From Psettodes erumei (lineage: Eukaryota > Chordata > Actinopteri > Pleuronectiformes > Psettodidae), in contig JAFBJZ010000836.1 of NCBI GenBank assembly GCA_016785225.1, positions 124,001 through 188,000 on the forward strand: DNA of 64,000 nucleotides, given 5' to 3'. The translations under genes and the position numbers were made by a program. The notes under the pieces were generated by a model. The model was not told where the DNA came from. It did no database searches and was given only the letters and a program-made list of their open reading frames with translations. Position 1 is the first letter of the stretch; every line of letters starts with the position of its first letter. This document shows, piece after piece, positions 12,801 to 26,280 of this stretch.

Positions 12801-13976
12801 TGCGGGGTGACCTGGCCCTCACCTGGAGTCTGCCCTGAACTCTTAATTCATTTACCGAAGGATCGTTATTATTTCTCTCTTTGCGATTCATCAGTGGCGA
12901 CAGGATGAAGGCTGAGACAGAGACACTGAAACGGAGACGGAAAGAAAGATCGTGGCAGTGGTAGTGCGCAGCACACTTGGGGGCGCAGGCAGGTAAAACT
13001 AACCCCAAACTGTCATTCTGACATACTACCTCATCTTTCTCGCCTTGCTGCTGAGGAGGATAAATCTTTGAACCATATATGGAGTCAGTCAACCTGACAA
13101 GCAGCACATAAGCACAGTTTGTCAGCAATGACCCTGTCCTGTTTGGTGAACTTGGGTTGGACTGATACACAGGGATTTTATGCTTTTAGACTACCAAGCC
13201 CTTCTTTTTGATCCCTGCTAAATAACAGTATGCACAACACTTACTGTGCATGTATCTATTATGAATTTATTTAAAAAGTAAGAAATATCACAGATTTGAC
13301 CAATGTAAATAAATAAAGCACTCTTTTTTGTAACACTCAGAGGGATTTATCATAATGTTGGTGCTATTGATTACGTTAAGTGTGAAGAGGACTCCAGAGG
13401 ACTCTTCAGACTTGAATGTGGCCTAATGTAGGAGTGGGTGTTGGCTCACCTGTGAGATATGACTTACACACACATACATTAGAGGTGAACTCAGATTCCC
13501 TGATGCAGTCAGGAGAGATGGACCATTCAGCACTAATGGTGCCATGTGAATAGCGCGCACAGACACACACACATGCACATGTTTGGCACAAGTCAGGGAC
13601 AGAGGATGTGAGGAGGGAAAAAAAAGGATTAAAGCCTGTGAAAGCTGTGGCGTCATACGCCAGAAAGCCGAGTGTGTACCAGAGATAGATATAAAAAGTC
13701 ATAGGACGAGCTCTGTCTCTGTGCACGTGCGCAGTGGGACGGGAGCTGCCTTGAAATTGTTGTACTTTGTGGGTGCACGTGCCAACATGGATACAAACAC
13801 ACACTGGATTTGCACAACAACACTATCAGACAGAGCCAACATCCATAACCGGAGATTTACCAGCGGATTTTAAAAGGGCAAGCAGTGTGTGCCTGTCCGT
13901 TTGTGTGTGTGTGACCGTGTGTAGAGCTGAGTGGGATTTGGCTTAATCCAAACATGAAACACAAGATTCCCCCCAC

Positions 13977-13999
13977 CACACACACACACACACACACAC
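13977..13999 (+). repeat. CA dinucleotide microsatellite
   Basis: A CA run followed by a CT-rich stretch to about 14032, in intergenic DNA. Confidence 0.85.
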
Positions 14000-16464
14000 C
14001 CTCCACTCTGTCACTCTCTCTCTCTCTCCCCCTAAGTGTGTGTGTGAATCCACCTCCCTCAGTCTCTTTTAGTATTGCGTAACCACTTGATTATATAATC
14101 CCAAACATATATGCATGTCCATGAGGCTGAGCACTAGAGGGCATGAAGCATGCAAGAGAGGGGGGTTCTTTGGAGCAGGAGGAGGAAGGGAAAGAAAAGA
14201 AAGAGGGGAAGAGGGGAAGAGGGGACAGCCTCCACAGCTCTGAGGTTCTCTGAGTTCACTTCCTGGCAGGATTAAAACCCAAATGACATCACACATTTAT
14301 TGCTGTAAATTCATCCATGCTGATGTAGGCAACATTGTTATATTATTAATTTCCTTAAACAGTACAAGATGACAGTTAAAGGATGACATAATAAATGTCC
14401 ATTGATGTCATCACTTGATACAAGATCATGAATGTGTGACCAATACTGTAGGAGCTCACAGCCCTTGAACTGGGTTGAAAATGCATTAAAAGTTGTCAAA
14501 GGATACTAATACCAAGTAATACAGGATAAAAATTAATATTTTCGCTAAAAGAATTATTAGAATAATTATTTGGAGTAACCTTTCTGGCAACCAGGCAATA
14601 AATCCAATACCCACTTCCCTTTTAGCTCTGTTTTGGTTTTCACCATCTCCTGAGAGAAGCGTCGGGGAACATATGGCTAAATGTTCTATTTCTTCAACTG
14701 GACAAACTTTGTCTGCGCCCTTGTTGGTGCGATTGCATACAAAGGAAAGATGCAAACAGATGCAAGCAGATGGAAAATCTGTTCCTAAACTGCTTTATAA
14801 ACACAGATTACACAAGATTAAAAAGAGAGACAACAGGAAAATAAGGGAAGCAGGTGAAGTCTCTGGTGAACTCTGAGGTCAGAGAACCCTAGCATAGGTT
14901 GCTAGCTAGCGTACAGCTAACGTCAGGGTGAATAAACAATGAACGGTCCAAAATTTCATTTTCTGACTTTTAAGGTGTCACAAAGAAAGACACCTATCAG
15001 TTTGAGAACATTTTCGAAGGAGAGCTTTGTGAGGCCATAAATCTGCTGTGAAGAGTGGAGCTGAGTGGCATGAAGAAAACTAGAGATAAAGAACGGATGA
15101 AGATTTAAAACAGAGGAGAAAAGACGGGAAGAGGGGAGGGGTGAGGGAGAGGATGAAGGAGAGAGGAGACATAAAGTTAATGTGTGTGTCCCTGCGCCGA
15201 TTCAATGTCATTGCCAGTATTAGGCCGGCAGTAAACGGGGAAGCTAAAAGGCAAGAGGCATCACTCACACTGACAAACCAACGCACACACCCACTTCAAC
15301 CACACAAAGACGAGCCTGGCTGATGTGTACGCGCACATCCACACGCAAGCCTGACTCAAACGCACACTCCGACAGGCCTATGACTCAGTAACAACTTTTG
15401 CCTTATCTTCAAACCTTTCCCTATCTGTCCAATTCAATTTATTCATTCATCCCCACCCTCTCGCCCCAACCCTCCCTCCACTCACGTCTCCGTCATCTGC
15501 CCAAGGCTTTTAACATTTTCAACCCCCTCCAATTTTCACGTGCTGTCCTCTCCTCGGCTTGAAAAGAATCGAGCGTTTCTCTCTCCTCGTTCATCCTTGG
15601 CTGACTCCACGAGGAACACACCCATCTGCTGTGACCTGACCTTCACTCTAAAATACCGTATACAAATTTTGTAAAAATCTCAAAAGGCTCCTGTTATCCT
15701 CTCTCCCTGATCTTGCCCCCCCCCACTCAGCTGAATTGTCCAACGATCAACCATTTGGTCGGAGAGGACTGGCAGAGGATACCTCCTAGTAGGGTACAAC
15801 TGGGTTTACTCTTCCACTCGATCCTAGCATGTAACCCAAACACTGACTCCTCTTGTCCCAGACTTGCCCCCTTCTGCCTCTGCAAACAGCGCTGTCACCG
15901 GCATACCTGCAGCCGAGGGAATTGACATGACAGCCGCTTTCGTAAATGGTAATACCCACTGCCGTGCACTGTAGAGGTCACGGATCAAATTTTATCCAAA
16001 AGAAGGGACAGAGCGGAGGATAAAGCAGAAAAGTGAGGAGGGAGCCGGCAGACAGAAATGAGGGAACAGCGGAGGAGTGCAGGATGCTCTCTGTGGTCCC
16101 TCTGTCTTCTTTTCTCTCCCATCACCGCAGAGAGGTGAGGGGGCTGGTTGTCATGACGGCTGTTGTCATGGCAGCTGGACTGGGTAATAAACAGGAGGAA
16201 GAGATGGCCGTCCATCCAGTTCTGTGATGCCGCCGTGGCAACCACTGACAAGATGCAGCAGATATGCTCCTGTCAGGGGAAGCTTGAGTTTATATTTGTC
16301 TTATACTTACGACACCACTGTGGGATACTACTGCTGTAAGGGTAATTCAGCTCCTCATGCTATGCTCTACTTCATCTGCAGTTTGCACAACCGAACACCA
16401 ACTTCTGAAGCATGCGTATAACATTACAACAGGCTCAGATTGAGCTCAACGGGACATAATTTGA

Positions 16465-16900
16465 CCTGTGACACAATTAACATTTATTGCTTTTAATCAA
16501 CTCTGCATTACTGCTGAATTACAGGTGTAAAAACTGAGATGGTAGTTTATATAAACCTCTCAAATATGAGCAACTGGGGAAAAAAAAAACAAAAAACAAA
16601 AAAACTGCTGCCACTCCATCGGTGGAATAAATGTGTTAAAAACATGAAAAGCAGCTGTATAAAATAACAAACCACAAACTAAAATGCTGACTCCTGGAGG
16701 ATGCAAAAATAAAAAAAATCCCGAGGGAGTCCATCTCTGGGAGGGAATCCTGCAATGGCAGTGTGACAAACAGAGAAACCCGTAGACGCGTACCATCATC
16801 CTCTCCACATGGCGTGGTCTGGGATCTGGTCATCAGCTCTTTGAGCTCTAATAAAGTCCTCAGTCAGTCCTCCTTTCTCTCTCCCATCTCATCTACATTC
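16465..16900 (-). other. nsun2: nsun2 3'UTR
   Basis: Downstream of the TGA at 16903-16901, the minus strand reaches AATAAA at 16488-16483 and ATTAAA at 16497-16492, giving a 3'UTR of about 400-430 nt. The end is inferred from these signals. Confidence 0.6.
16483..16497 (-). terminator. nsun2 poly(A) signals
   Basis: On the minus strand, ATTAAA (16497-16492) is followed at once by AATAAA (16488-16483). They lie just over 400 nt past the stop codon and are the first such hexamers after it. The downstream element is weak by eye. Confidence 0.55.
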
Positions 16901-18320
16901 TCAGCTGCTGGTCCCCTGGCTGCCGCTGTCGGCCTTTGGTTCCGATGATCCGTTTTCACCGCCGTTCTCCAAGTCGGGCTCATCTTCATTTTCTGCCGTC
17001 CCTTCCTCCTCGATGACCTTGTCCACCTCGTCCTCCGCCTCTTCCTTTCCTTCTTTTTCTCCATCTCTCCGTTTCTGCCCCTGGCCCTGTTTGTCTCTGA
17101 AGACCTCCACGCCCAGCATTCGTAGGTAATGAAATCTCTCGTTACGGGGGACGAAGGCACGGATGGACGTCTTCCCCCTCCAGCCACACAGCTGGATCGT
17201 ACACTGAGGTTCTGCTGGGTTACTGACAAACAGAGAAAAATCGGATCAGATATTGCCAAAATCCAGGTCACCGCTCCAATAAAGAGAGACACAAATGTTT
17301 AAACATATGAAATAATCAACTCACTCTGGGTTGGGAATGTACTTCAACACAATGCTGCCCATTCCTGTGGAGACAAACGTCTATCAATAACAGGTCAAAG
17401 TTATTCAGACAGTTTTCATCTGCTGGAACTGTTCTGCTCCTTTTGTGAGGATTTGGGTCAGCTCCTTGCCCGCAGCTCAGCAGCGGTTGTTGGGGAGGGC
17501 AGAGCTGTACCCATTCACTTCCCTCTTTCATATTTTGCCAGGAAACTCCGAGACCCTGCTTCCCTGCTCTAACCTCTGGGCTGCTGGTGCTGCTTCCCGA
17601 ATCCAAACATTTGGTTTGGACGGTTTGCAACAGAAATCTGCAGTAATACACAGGGTTTTTTTTCCCCCATTTGGTTAAAACAGACGTAAACGGTGCAGCA
17701 CGTACCCAGTTTCTTGGCCTGAGCGTGAGCGTCGTCCTCCAGCTTGCTGAGGAAGGGGTTCTCCTGCGTCAGCAGCACTTTGATGTCCTCCACACTCACT
17801 CTGATTATCCTGGAGCGAATGTACGGCTGAAGGGTGTAGATGCCCTGGCAGGACAGAGGGGGGAGGTGGTTTACAAACTGCACACCAGTCCAGTTCTTTA
17901 CAGTTACACTGTGTATATGAAATGAATTAATTATCAGTTTATTTGCGTGTGAACCCGGCCATCTGGCTCCCCTGTTGCTCAGCTGTCTGCATCTCTCTGA
18001 TACAGCCAGAAGAGTGAACGCACGGAGAGGAAGCTGCCGGTACAATGAGATTTATTATGAAAATCAAACAACACGTAGGTTGCCGAGGTCCTCAGCTTTG
18101 TATTTCACCATGCATCACTTCACACTGGGAGGTTAATTTGCATACAAAAACAGGATTACACTGTGGGTTGCAAATGCAGGGAAAATGTAACAATTTCACA
18201 ATAATACAGTTCTCAACACGGGACGAGTGGATTTGCACAAAATGATTTTTACTTCACTGAAGATGACCTAATGAGAGGATGATATCTGCTCCCTAATGTT
18301 CAGGGTGCTGTGGTGTTAAA

Positions 18321-18352
<32 letters not shown>

Positions 18353-19116
18353 ACCTCCTGAGCCAGTCTGAAGGCACAGCCAAACTCCTCTCCATCGCTG
18401 TTGCGAGACCACACCTTCACCCCAGTGTTAATGACCTGAAAAACAAAAAAAATACCCCACACAAGCTGAGATATGGCTCTGTACAAAAACAACCAAATGA
18501 AATTCCATTTACTTTAACTGCACTTGTTAATATCTCGGCTAAAAAAAGAAAATACAATCAAAAGGTGGTCATTTAAATAATTTAAATCTGAATAAAAGGA
18601 CTAATTATGATCCTCGTGGTGCGATAATGTTTCTGAAATTACTGATGTTGAACAAACTTTGTTGCTCAAGGCATCTATTGTACAAGATATTACAAAACTG
18701 TGGGTAAGCACAGTGCAGCTGGTCTCCGGGGTCCCAGCGGGAGGGGGAGGCAACCGTCAGTGATTTGCATAGTGAAATTAAATCACACCACTGAAATGAG
18801 TGTGCCTGTTGTATTGTTGTAACCTAAGGTAGATGAAGAATGCTTTTCTTTGTGAAACTACAGATATTATGAAGGAGGAGGGACGTGAGCCAGAGGCCCT
18901 TTTTTCAATCAGCACATCCGGTTTGTTAGAGTGTGGAGTCCAACTGAAAGGGACTGAAGAACAAGTGAGAAACATCAAAAACGTGTGGCGAACAAAGGGG
19001 CCGAGACACGCACACGCACTGCGCCACCTGTGCAGGTGCTACAGGGTGAGGACGAGAGGGATTTGGGATAGGAGGGGGTCCCATCTGTTAGGCTGCTTCC
19101 CTCTGAGGGGCTGCAA

Positions 19117-19179
<63 letters not shown>

Positions 19180-22100
19180 CAAAAAGCAAACTGAGGTATC
19201 ACCGTAGAGCCAATATGTGTGCATTCCATGACTAATCAGCTTGGTTCTGCCATCATAAACATAATGCACACTGTGCGTATGATCAATCAATCAATACAGG
19301 ATGCATTGCCTACAGGAAAGAATTGATTATTGATTGGCTGTGTCTAATTTTAATCCGATTTCCATGCAAGGAAATCCTTTACCATCATCATCGAGCCTGG
19401 CTTTCAATGAGTGCGACGATCTACAGAGCAGCTCCAAAAGAACACATGTACGCACACACACCTTCATGCGCTCGCTGTTGTTCAGCAGCACGTTGCGGAG
19501 CTCTTTTGACACCATGTACAAGTGTCTCTTCTTCCCCTCGTGGGTCCTGGTCAGGACGTTGAGCTTGGGGAAGTCGGGGGACAGGTCATAGAAAGATCTG
19601 AAGGAAGCAAAAAAAATAAATAAATAAATTTGTTTTTGCGCCATCAAAATCCTGAAAATGTTCACGTCCATGTGTACTACACAGGAAGACGCTTACTGCA
19701 TGCTGGTGAAGACGGGGTCGTCTTCAGTTAGGAACACAAAGGGGTCTTCCTTATAACCAAACAGCCTCATCTTCTTCATGGGGGGAGGCCTAGAAAACAG
19801 AGACACATTCAACTCAAAAATATATACTCGTGTTTATTTAAATTCCAAATCCTCCATTCACTTTGTTGTGCTTGCAAACTATCCTTAACTGAGCTTAACC
19901 GAAGCTTTCCCAGAGGAAAAAAACATGCTTTCAGTATGAGCTGAATATTCATCATTAAAGGTGGCTGACAGTCGGTTAAGGAAATGGCTAAGGATTTGCA
20001 CATTTCTTGGAGGCCAGTGCAGATTTATTTGTCATTCCCTGCAGAAGCAGTGCTCTACATTTATTCTGGCTCAGGAGCCTACAGTTGCTCTTTGTTTATT
20101 AGCTCACCAAACACATGACTCACCCACACACTCCTTCTTGTTTAGCTGCAGTCTCCTGAGCCAGAGGAGCTCCTTTGGGCGCCTCGTCCTCTGCCTCCCC
20201 AGCTACTTTTGCCTCTGGGCAACAGACCCTCCCCTCGACACTGTCGGGGAGTTGGGGTGCGTCTGCTGGGACCGAAGACGCCGGAGAGTCTTCAGTCTGG
20301 GCCACTGAGCTGGACGACACGTCCTTCCTCAGCTGGAGGCGATGGGGAGAGGGGGCGAAGAGTGAGCAGACAAAAGGAGAAAAGAAAGGGAAAGAAGTCC
20401 CCAGCTGTGGTTAGTAAAACTGAACAGGTGAGTGATGCAGCGTGGCCACATGGGGGAATTGTGCTCCATTTCCCTCTTTGAGTAAGACTGATGATCTAAT
20501 CATCCGATGAGCATTTGTTTGTGAGGAAGTACCTTGGGATATCTTTTGTTCCACGGCATCGGGGCCTTCTTCACCAGCACAGCCACAAAGAAGCCTCCAG
20601 TGTTCTGGTGATGTGGCAAAATCCTCATACTGACATTAAAACACACACACAACGTATAAATCAATCAGCTTTGAGTTTTTTGGTGCCACCTACTGTGAAG
20701 ACAAACAAGAATTTCTCTCCCTGGCCTAAAAAAGAAAGAGATGCTGTGAGAACGTGGAACAATAGTTCCCTCTGCTGGACAGCATCACATCAAATCTGAG
20801 CGCTCGAGTACCAGCTGCAAGGAAGACATGACATCACTCCCCGTTAATGTGAGAGTGCAGGTGTGCGCGTGGAAGGCCGTGCCAAGAAAATAAAAATAAA
20901 TCCGACACATTACTCAGCTCGTGAAATTTGGCGTCGATGAAAAGGGAAAAGGCTGCGGGCGCATGCATGTATTTCTCTATGAAAACAAAACACTCACAAT
21001 GACAGAGAGATGGAACGTAATGAGCTAAATTTAAATTGAAATATGGGTCTGAGAGGAGAAAAGGCTGGAGTGTGTGAAAGAGGCTTTTTTCATGTGCTGA
21101 AGAAATCCTAGCTAAGGAAACATTTTGTTAGGCGAGTTCATTTTTTTAATAAATCACCCCCTTACTCCTGAACTCACCAACAGACGATTGCTCTGATTAT
21201 TTTGGCTCTTTAAGGCTGCCCACTCTCTGCTCCTGTTTACTTTGGCTGTGCAGCCTTGAGTCAGAGCTATTAGAACCAAGTCAACCATACATGGACCTAA
21301 AGGTCTGAGAGTTAGAGTTTCAGGAAAGGCCCAGGCTTAGGAAATGACAAGTTATAAAGTCCTTCACTTTATTAATACCTGTATGAACTTTAAGTGTGTG
21401 TGTGTGTGTGTGTGTGTATTACCATCTCTCCAGATGCATGCTAGCCAATTTCTCGGGGTCTTTCGGCGGGAACATGGTGGGGCGGATCTGCGTGTGCCGA
21501 CTGCTCGGAACCTCGGACCAGTCCGAGAACCACTGGCCCTCTTTGGTCATCAGCTGCGGAGCAGAGAACACGATACGCAGTCAGGACGCTGACCGGAACA
21601 AATTCAGTCGGTCTTTGAAGCTGACACGCTTCCATGACCTAAACACCATTTTCCTTCGGGGGTTTGTTGCTGTTGCGGTCGGCTCGTTGCAATGACCGCC
21701 AAAGACTAAACATTCCAGTACCTTCCAGGAAGTGACCCCAGGCATCCACTTCAGCCCTGGCAGGTCAGCTGAGCTGTCGGCCAACTCCAACGCTCCTGCC
21801 AATGACGGGAGGGACATTACAACTTGGCAGCAAAAGACGGCGGGGTTATATTTAGGCATAATCTGCATCTCGTATGCCCTGGAATATTTTCCTGTTAAAA
21901 AAGGAACTTTTTGTGTCGGATCTACAGCTACTGACCTTCCGCACTGCAGCAGTAAGGAAGTGAACATTCATATGTAACCGGGTGATGTCATAGAGGTCAT
22001 TTGAATGTGGTTGTTCAAATTGTGTACCAAAACAATGTTTCTTTGTGGGGAACACGACACTGTCGCACTATTACACTCCACAGGATTTCCGGGGATCGGA

Positions 22101-25100
22101 TTCAGGGGCACATCAGAAATTCACATGGTTTAACTCCATTTTTTTTTTTCAAACTTTATAGACCATGTCGTACGCCTCTGAGGTTCTGTGACTCTGATAT
22201 AAACACACTCAGTTGGGGATTCCATGACACAGGCTTATTAATATGCAACAAGCTGATTATCCAAAAATACATCATTCAGAAAATATAAATACTTGGGTGG
22301 AACATAATATAATAGTAATTATAAACAATTATAAAAAGTAATTTGCTAGCCGCAACACACACAGCATCACACTAACGGGAAAAACATGAGCAATCTAGAA
22401 ATGTTTCCCTACAGACACATCAAGCTACTGCTGCAACACACAGCCAGCCGGTTGGAAGCTCGTGAAGAATGTTACGCAACACCGCGGAGCGGCAAAGATC
22501 ATCTTTTTAAATGTGATGTCAGCATGGGCTGTGGCGTTGTCAGGTCACATGACCTCCTCATGAATGTGAAAGTGTCCCAAGTCTGAGAAACCTGCATTAG
22601 CCTACGGGAACTAATCAGGGGCTGAGACTCTTGAGTTTACGAGAGCCAGCGGTGGCAAGTTCAGAGAGAGAACCGGAAATAGAACAATGGGAAAAAAGTG
22701 GGGAATCCAGGACCTATTACACTTTGCTTTGAAAAATAAAAGTGGCGTATGTAGTGCTTTAGTTGCACAGCCTGGGAGCGTTTGCACGCGTTTGTTACCT
22801 TCGCTTTTCTCCAGCAGTGCTGCTATGACAGCTTCGTCCTCTATAGGGTTGAGTGAACAGGTGGAGTAGACCATCCTCCCTCCCACGGCCAGCTGTTCAA
22901 CCCCGCGCACTGCAATCCGCAGCTGGAGCCTGGTGAACACACACAGTAATGCAGCCAACTTTTCTAATTAGCACCAAAGGCGTGCACACTTTTTTTATTT
23001 GCTGTTGAGCCTGCATCTACCACGCGAGTGCACATATTCCTATGTTGTCACGTAAAAGGCGCCCGCCTGCTCACCCGTGGAGGTGCAGGCTGTTGCTGGT
23101 CGTCCATTTCTTCCACACGTCTATGTTCTTCCTCATGGTGCCGTCCCCGCTGCAGGAACACAGACCAGACAGCGACACCAGTCAGGCATATTCCCTGAAA
23201 CCACCGGAGATACCGGACACTTTGCACGGGGCAAAAACGTCTGCTAAGCGCAAACTGTTGACATGGTGGGCTGTAGCTGCCTGTCTTGTCTGCATGAGTC
23301 TTCATCACTGCTTTTCTCCCTCTGTTGTGTTTGGCCGGGACTCGTGGCTTCAGCACCAAAGCTGGCCAAACTCAGGCAGCATTTGCAAAACAACGCAGTT
23401 CTGTTTTGACCACAAACTGACGCTAGCCTTCGCATGACAGAGGGTGATGCGCAGGGTGATTCTGTGCTTGATGTGGATGCATGTTTGACCACTCACTCCA
23501 AAACGTGAAGAAAGTATATAGCAAAACATGAACAACAACCACTTATGGTGGAACTGCAGATACCTTGAATTTGATGGACAGGGTGAAGCCTCTTCCCCTC
23601 CCAAATGTGCACACATACAGTGGAGCCGATCAACCACATTTATTTTTCCCCTCCCTCCTCACACATCCCAGCCCTAACTTTGTTGCGGCGCTGTAACACC
23701 CATCGGTGCAGACACGCCCTGCGGCCGTTTACTGACCTACAGGGCACGTCGCACAGGATGCGGTCGTAGAAGAGGATGTCCTTCTTGCCGTCTGAGTCGA
23801 TCTGCAGCATGGGGATGCAGGAGGCGTCGTGGTTGACCACCATGATGCAGGGGCTGTTGAGACGCTTGGCCTGGTGCACCAGCAGGTAGCAGCGCTTGTT
23901 GTCCACGTCGTTGGCAATTACAAAGCCCTCTGGAAGGCGGGGGTGTACATTAGATATACGTGTTGTCGCCGTGGGTAATGGGACTACTACTAAATGTATG
24001 TTATATTTACTGTGCAGTGTGATTATAACATTTTCAACTTTCTGTTTTAATGTGTGCTTCTTACCCGGAAATGGCACATCCATGTCAGCATGGAGCATCT
24101 CAATGAGCTGGGCTGTTTTTGAACCTGGTGCTGCACACATGTCCAGAATCTGCACACAAACACATCAACACTTCAAACAAGTTCTTTTTTTTAAGCTCAG
24201 CTGTCTCCCAAGGGCCAAAGGAAGAAAACAAAACAAAAAAAACCCTGACAGTTTTAACCTTCAAAGAGGGCGGTGCTTTTACCTTGTGGTGAGGCTCAAT
24301 CTTCAGGAGCAGAGGAGGGATCATACTGACGGCCTCCTGTCGACTGATGTTACCCTGCAAGGACAAATATGAAAAAGATGATGATATGATGATGTTTTAC
24401 CCCCACCCGCACCCCCACCCAACACTCTCTTCAAGGCTAGATCTGCCAAACAGAGCCAATATTCAAACGTGTACTGCTCCTGTTACTAGTGCGTGCTAAA
24501 CTCACCGACTCGGTCTCGCTGACCAGAAACTGGTGGAACTTCTCCAGCAGGGGAGACTTCCTAATGATCTTCCTGCTCATGTTAGTGTGCCAGGCCTGCT
24601 CATCAGGATACCTGGTAAAGACAGATGCAGAGCGCGTACTGAGTTTCTTGTTTGAAGCCTTTGCACATTGCGTAAACCACGTGAGATCTTACCAGCTCAG
24701 AGCCTGTGGAGCCTCAATCTTCTGGCCATCGATGTCCAGCTCCTGAATTTCCTTGAAGTATTTTTCCTTCAGACAGTGGAGGATTTCCTTGGCATGGCTG
24801 GAAAGATGCAGACAGGAGGAGAAAGACAGAGATGAGCGAAGTTGCAGATTTATTGCACAAAGTTAGTTCAAAAGCATTAGCGTTCTCATATTACAGCTAA
24901 ATTCCCAAGTCTAACCATCTCCCATGGCCAAACACCTACATTCATCGGCTTTTTCGCCGATTACGTGAGGTGGCAGAGAGAGAATTCTTCCCTTGCCCAA
25001 AAAAAAGGAAATTTCAAAGATGACAGAACTGTAATTTATCAATGTTCGTAATTTGGCAGACAACCTCTTGCATGGTGTTTAGCATGAACAAGATTACAAG

Positions 25101-26159
25101 CATGAATCCAGGTTATTAATATGTCTAGCTGACCTCTTGTATCCAGTGATGCGGATGGTCGCTGGCAGCGGTTCCCTCATCGCCTCCATGAACTGCTCGA
25201 ACTCTCCCTCGGGCACCAGGCCTTGCTCTTTGTAGTAGTGCTCAAAAAGCTTATTCTCCTTGACAATGTCGGCATAGCCAGCTCCCCAGCCCTGAACACA
25301 TGGATGCATGCTTGTTACTATCAGCCACTTACACTCAGTTGCCAGTTTATTGGGTAAGCCTGGCTAAAACTAATGCAGTCCTGTCAGAAATTCTTCCATT
25401 GTATTAGACTGCAGTGCTGTTGACTGAGTACATACTGACTGTTAAAACAGGATTTCTGTGCAGAATAACCAGAAAAGTGCCTACTAAATGGAGATAAGAT
25501 CATTTCTGAGACGATCCATTAAATGTGATTCAAAAATGCGTCACTTTGATGCTTCTTGCTTATGATCAAGGGAAGATCAGTTGTGTAGAATGTGTCATAA
25601 TACCCGTTACGTTTTAGTATGGTCTAATAGTGTCCCACAAACAGCACTTATTGCTATGCCATTTTGGAGTTTAATTCCAACAGTGCTCGCTTCTTGGCTA
25701 CGCGGTGCTATAGGAAAAGATGTTGAGGTCGACCAGCGCCCCACTTGCCTGCGTGCTGCTACATTAAATCACACATTTCTGAGCGAAGATGAATGAAGCC
25801 TCACAATCTCTACCAACGACAACAAAACATAAACCACGTATCCTGGCTGAGATTATATTGGTGACACCGGCTGGTCACCCACATGGTTTAGAAAGTAGGT
25901 GAGCTAGCGGTAGCAGTGAACCTTTCTGTTTCTGCAGCTGTTGAGTGGTGCGATGGCAACATGACTGCACAAGGTTTGTAAAGATACACACACAACAAAA
26001 AAAGCCAACTGTTGTCGCCGTGGGTAATAATATGTGGCATGGCTGAGCAACTAATATTAGCAAGAGTTGCAGCGGCAGAAGTGTGAATCTTACAGCGTTG
26101 TCTCTGTTGTCCCTGCCAGCACTCTGGTTTTTCTGCCGCTGCCTGCTTCTTTTCCCCAT
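16901..26159 (-). CDS. nsun2: nsun2, tRNA/mRNA cytosine-5 methyltransferase (19 coding exons, 770 aa)
   Basis: NSUN2 is the nuclear SAM-dependent enzyme that makes m5C in tRNA, some mRNA and vault RNA. Exons in transcript order: 26159-26094, 25291-25134, 24797-24693, 24611-24506, 24354-24283, 24149-24065, 23929-23737, 23149-23075, 22929-22799, 21795-21722, 21553-21423, 20629-20533, 20332-20124, 19789-19697, 19597-19462, 18435-18355, 17844-17706, 17364-17325, 17222-16901. All phases match and sum to 2313 nt; human NSUN2 has 767 aa. Seen: basic N-terminus MGKRSRQRQK; SAM-binding MCAAPGSK (about 172-180); DVPCSGDG with Cys261 and YSTCSLNP with Cys311, matching the human catalytic pair 271 and 321. 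Residues from about 432 to 500 (exon 13) are a low-complexity linker rich in Ser, Ala and Glu, and the tail is acidic. All splice sites read are GT-AG. The start is the only Met ahead of the basic motif. The gene is head to head with srd5a1. Confidence 0.98.
18325..18352 (+). repeat. GT/CA microsatellite abutting nsun2 exon 16 donor
   Basis: (GT)14 on the plus strand, which is (CA)n in the nsun2 pre-mRNA. The intron begins GTACACAC, so the tract starts at intron position +3 after the donor at 18354-18353. Confidence 0.93.
19119..19176 (+). repeat. long CA microsatellite in nsun2 intron 15
   Basis: (CA)n of about 28 units between exon 15 (19462) and exon 16 (18435). In the nsun2 transcript sense it is a GU run. 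Confidence 0.93.
21394..21417 (+). repeat. GT/CA microsatellite abutting nsun2 exon 11 donor
   Basis: (GT)12 on the plus strand. In the nsun2 sense the intron reads GTAAT, then the CA run starts at about position +6 from the donor at 21422. Confidence 0.92.
25325..25560. repeat. probable Tc1/mariner-like MITE remnant in nsun2 intron 1
   Basis: The segment begins CACTCAGTTGCCAGTTTATT, then continues through CTGGCTAAAACTAATGCAGT. From memory this is the terminal motif of a non-autonomous DNA element abundant in fish, related to Tc1-like elements whose ends read CACTTTATTAGGTACACC. No transposase frame remains. The right boundary is a guess. Confidence 0.5.
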
Positions 26160-26280
26160 TTTGGAACAGCACACAACTCCGAAGTAAAGTCTGCGAAACA
26201 ACGTGGTGAGTGGATGCGAAGGGGCACAACCCGCAGCTCGGATAAAATACAAATCTACTGAGGGTTTGCGGATGCGCTGC

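Larger units (their letters stand above)
3661..16460. other. intergenic region between ube2ql1 and nsun2
   Basis: About 12.8 kb with no coding exon that I can support. The longest open frames (for example 11627-12208 minus) are low-complexity or unrelated to any family I recognise and lack splice or Kozak support. It holds GT or CA microsatellites at 3937-3955, 9848-9870 and 13977-13999, a dispersed repeat at about 8636-8850, a pyrimidine-rich stretch at about 11090-11660, and short hairpins at 4281-4301 and 11890-11920. The two genes are convergent, so both 3' ends face this region and no promoter is expected. Distal enhancers or a lncRNA could lie here, but nothing in the sequence shows one. 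Confidence 0.6.
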
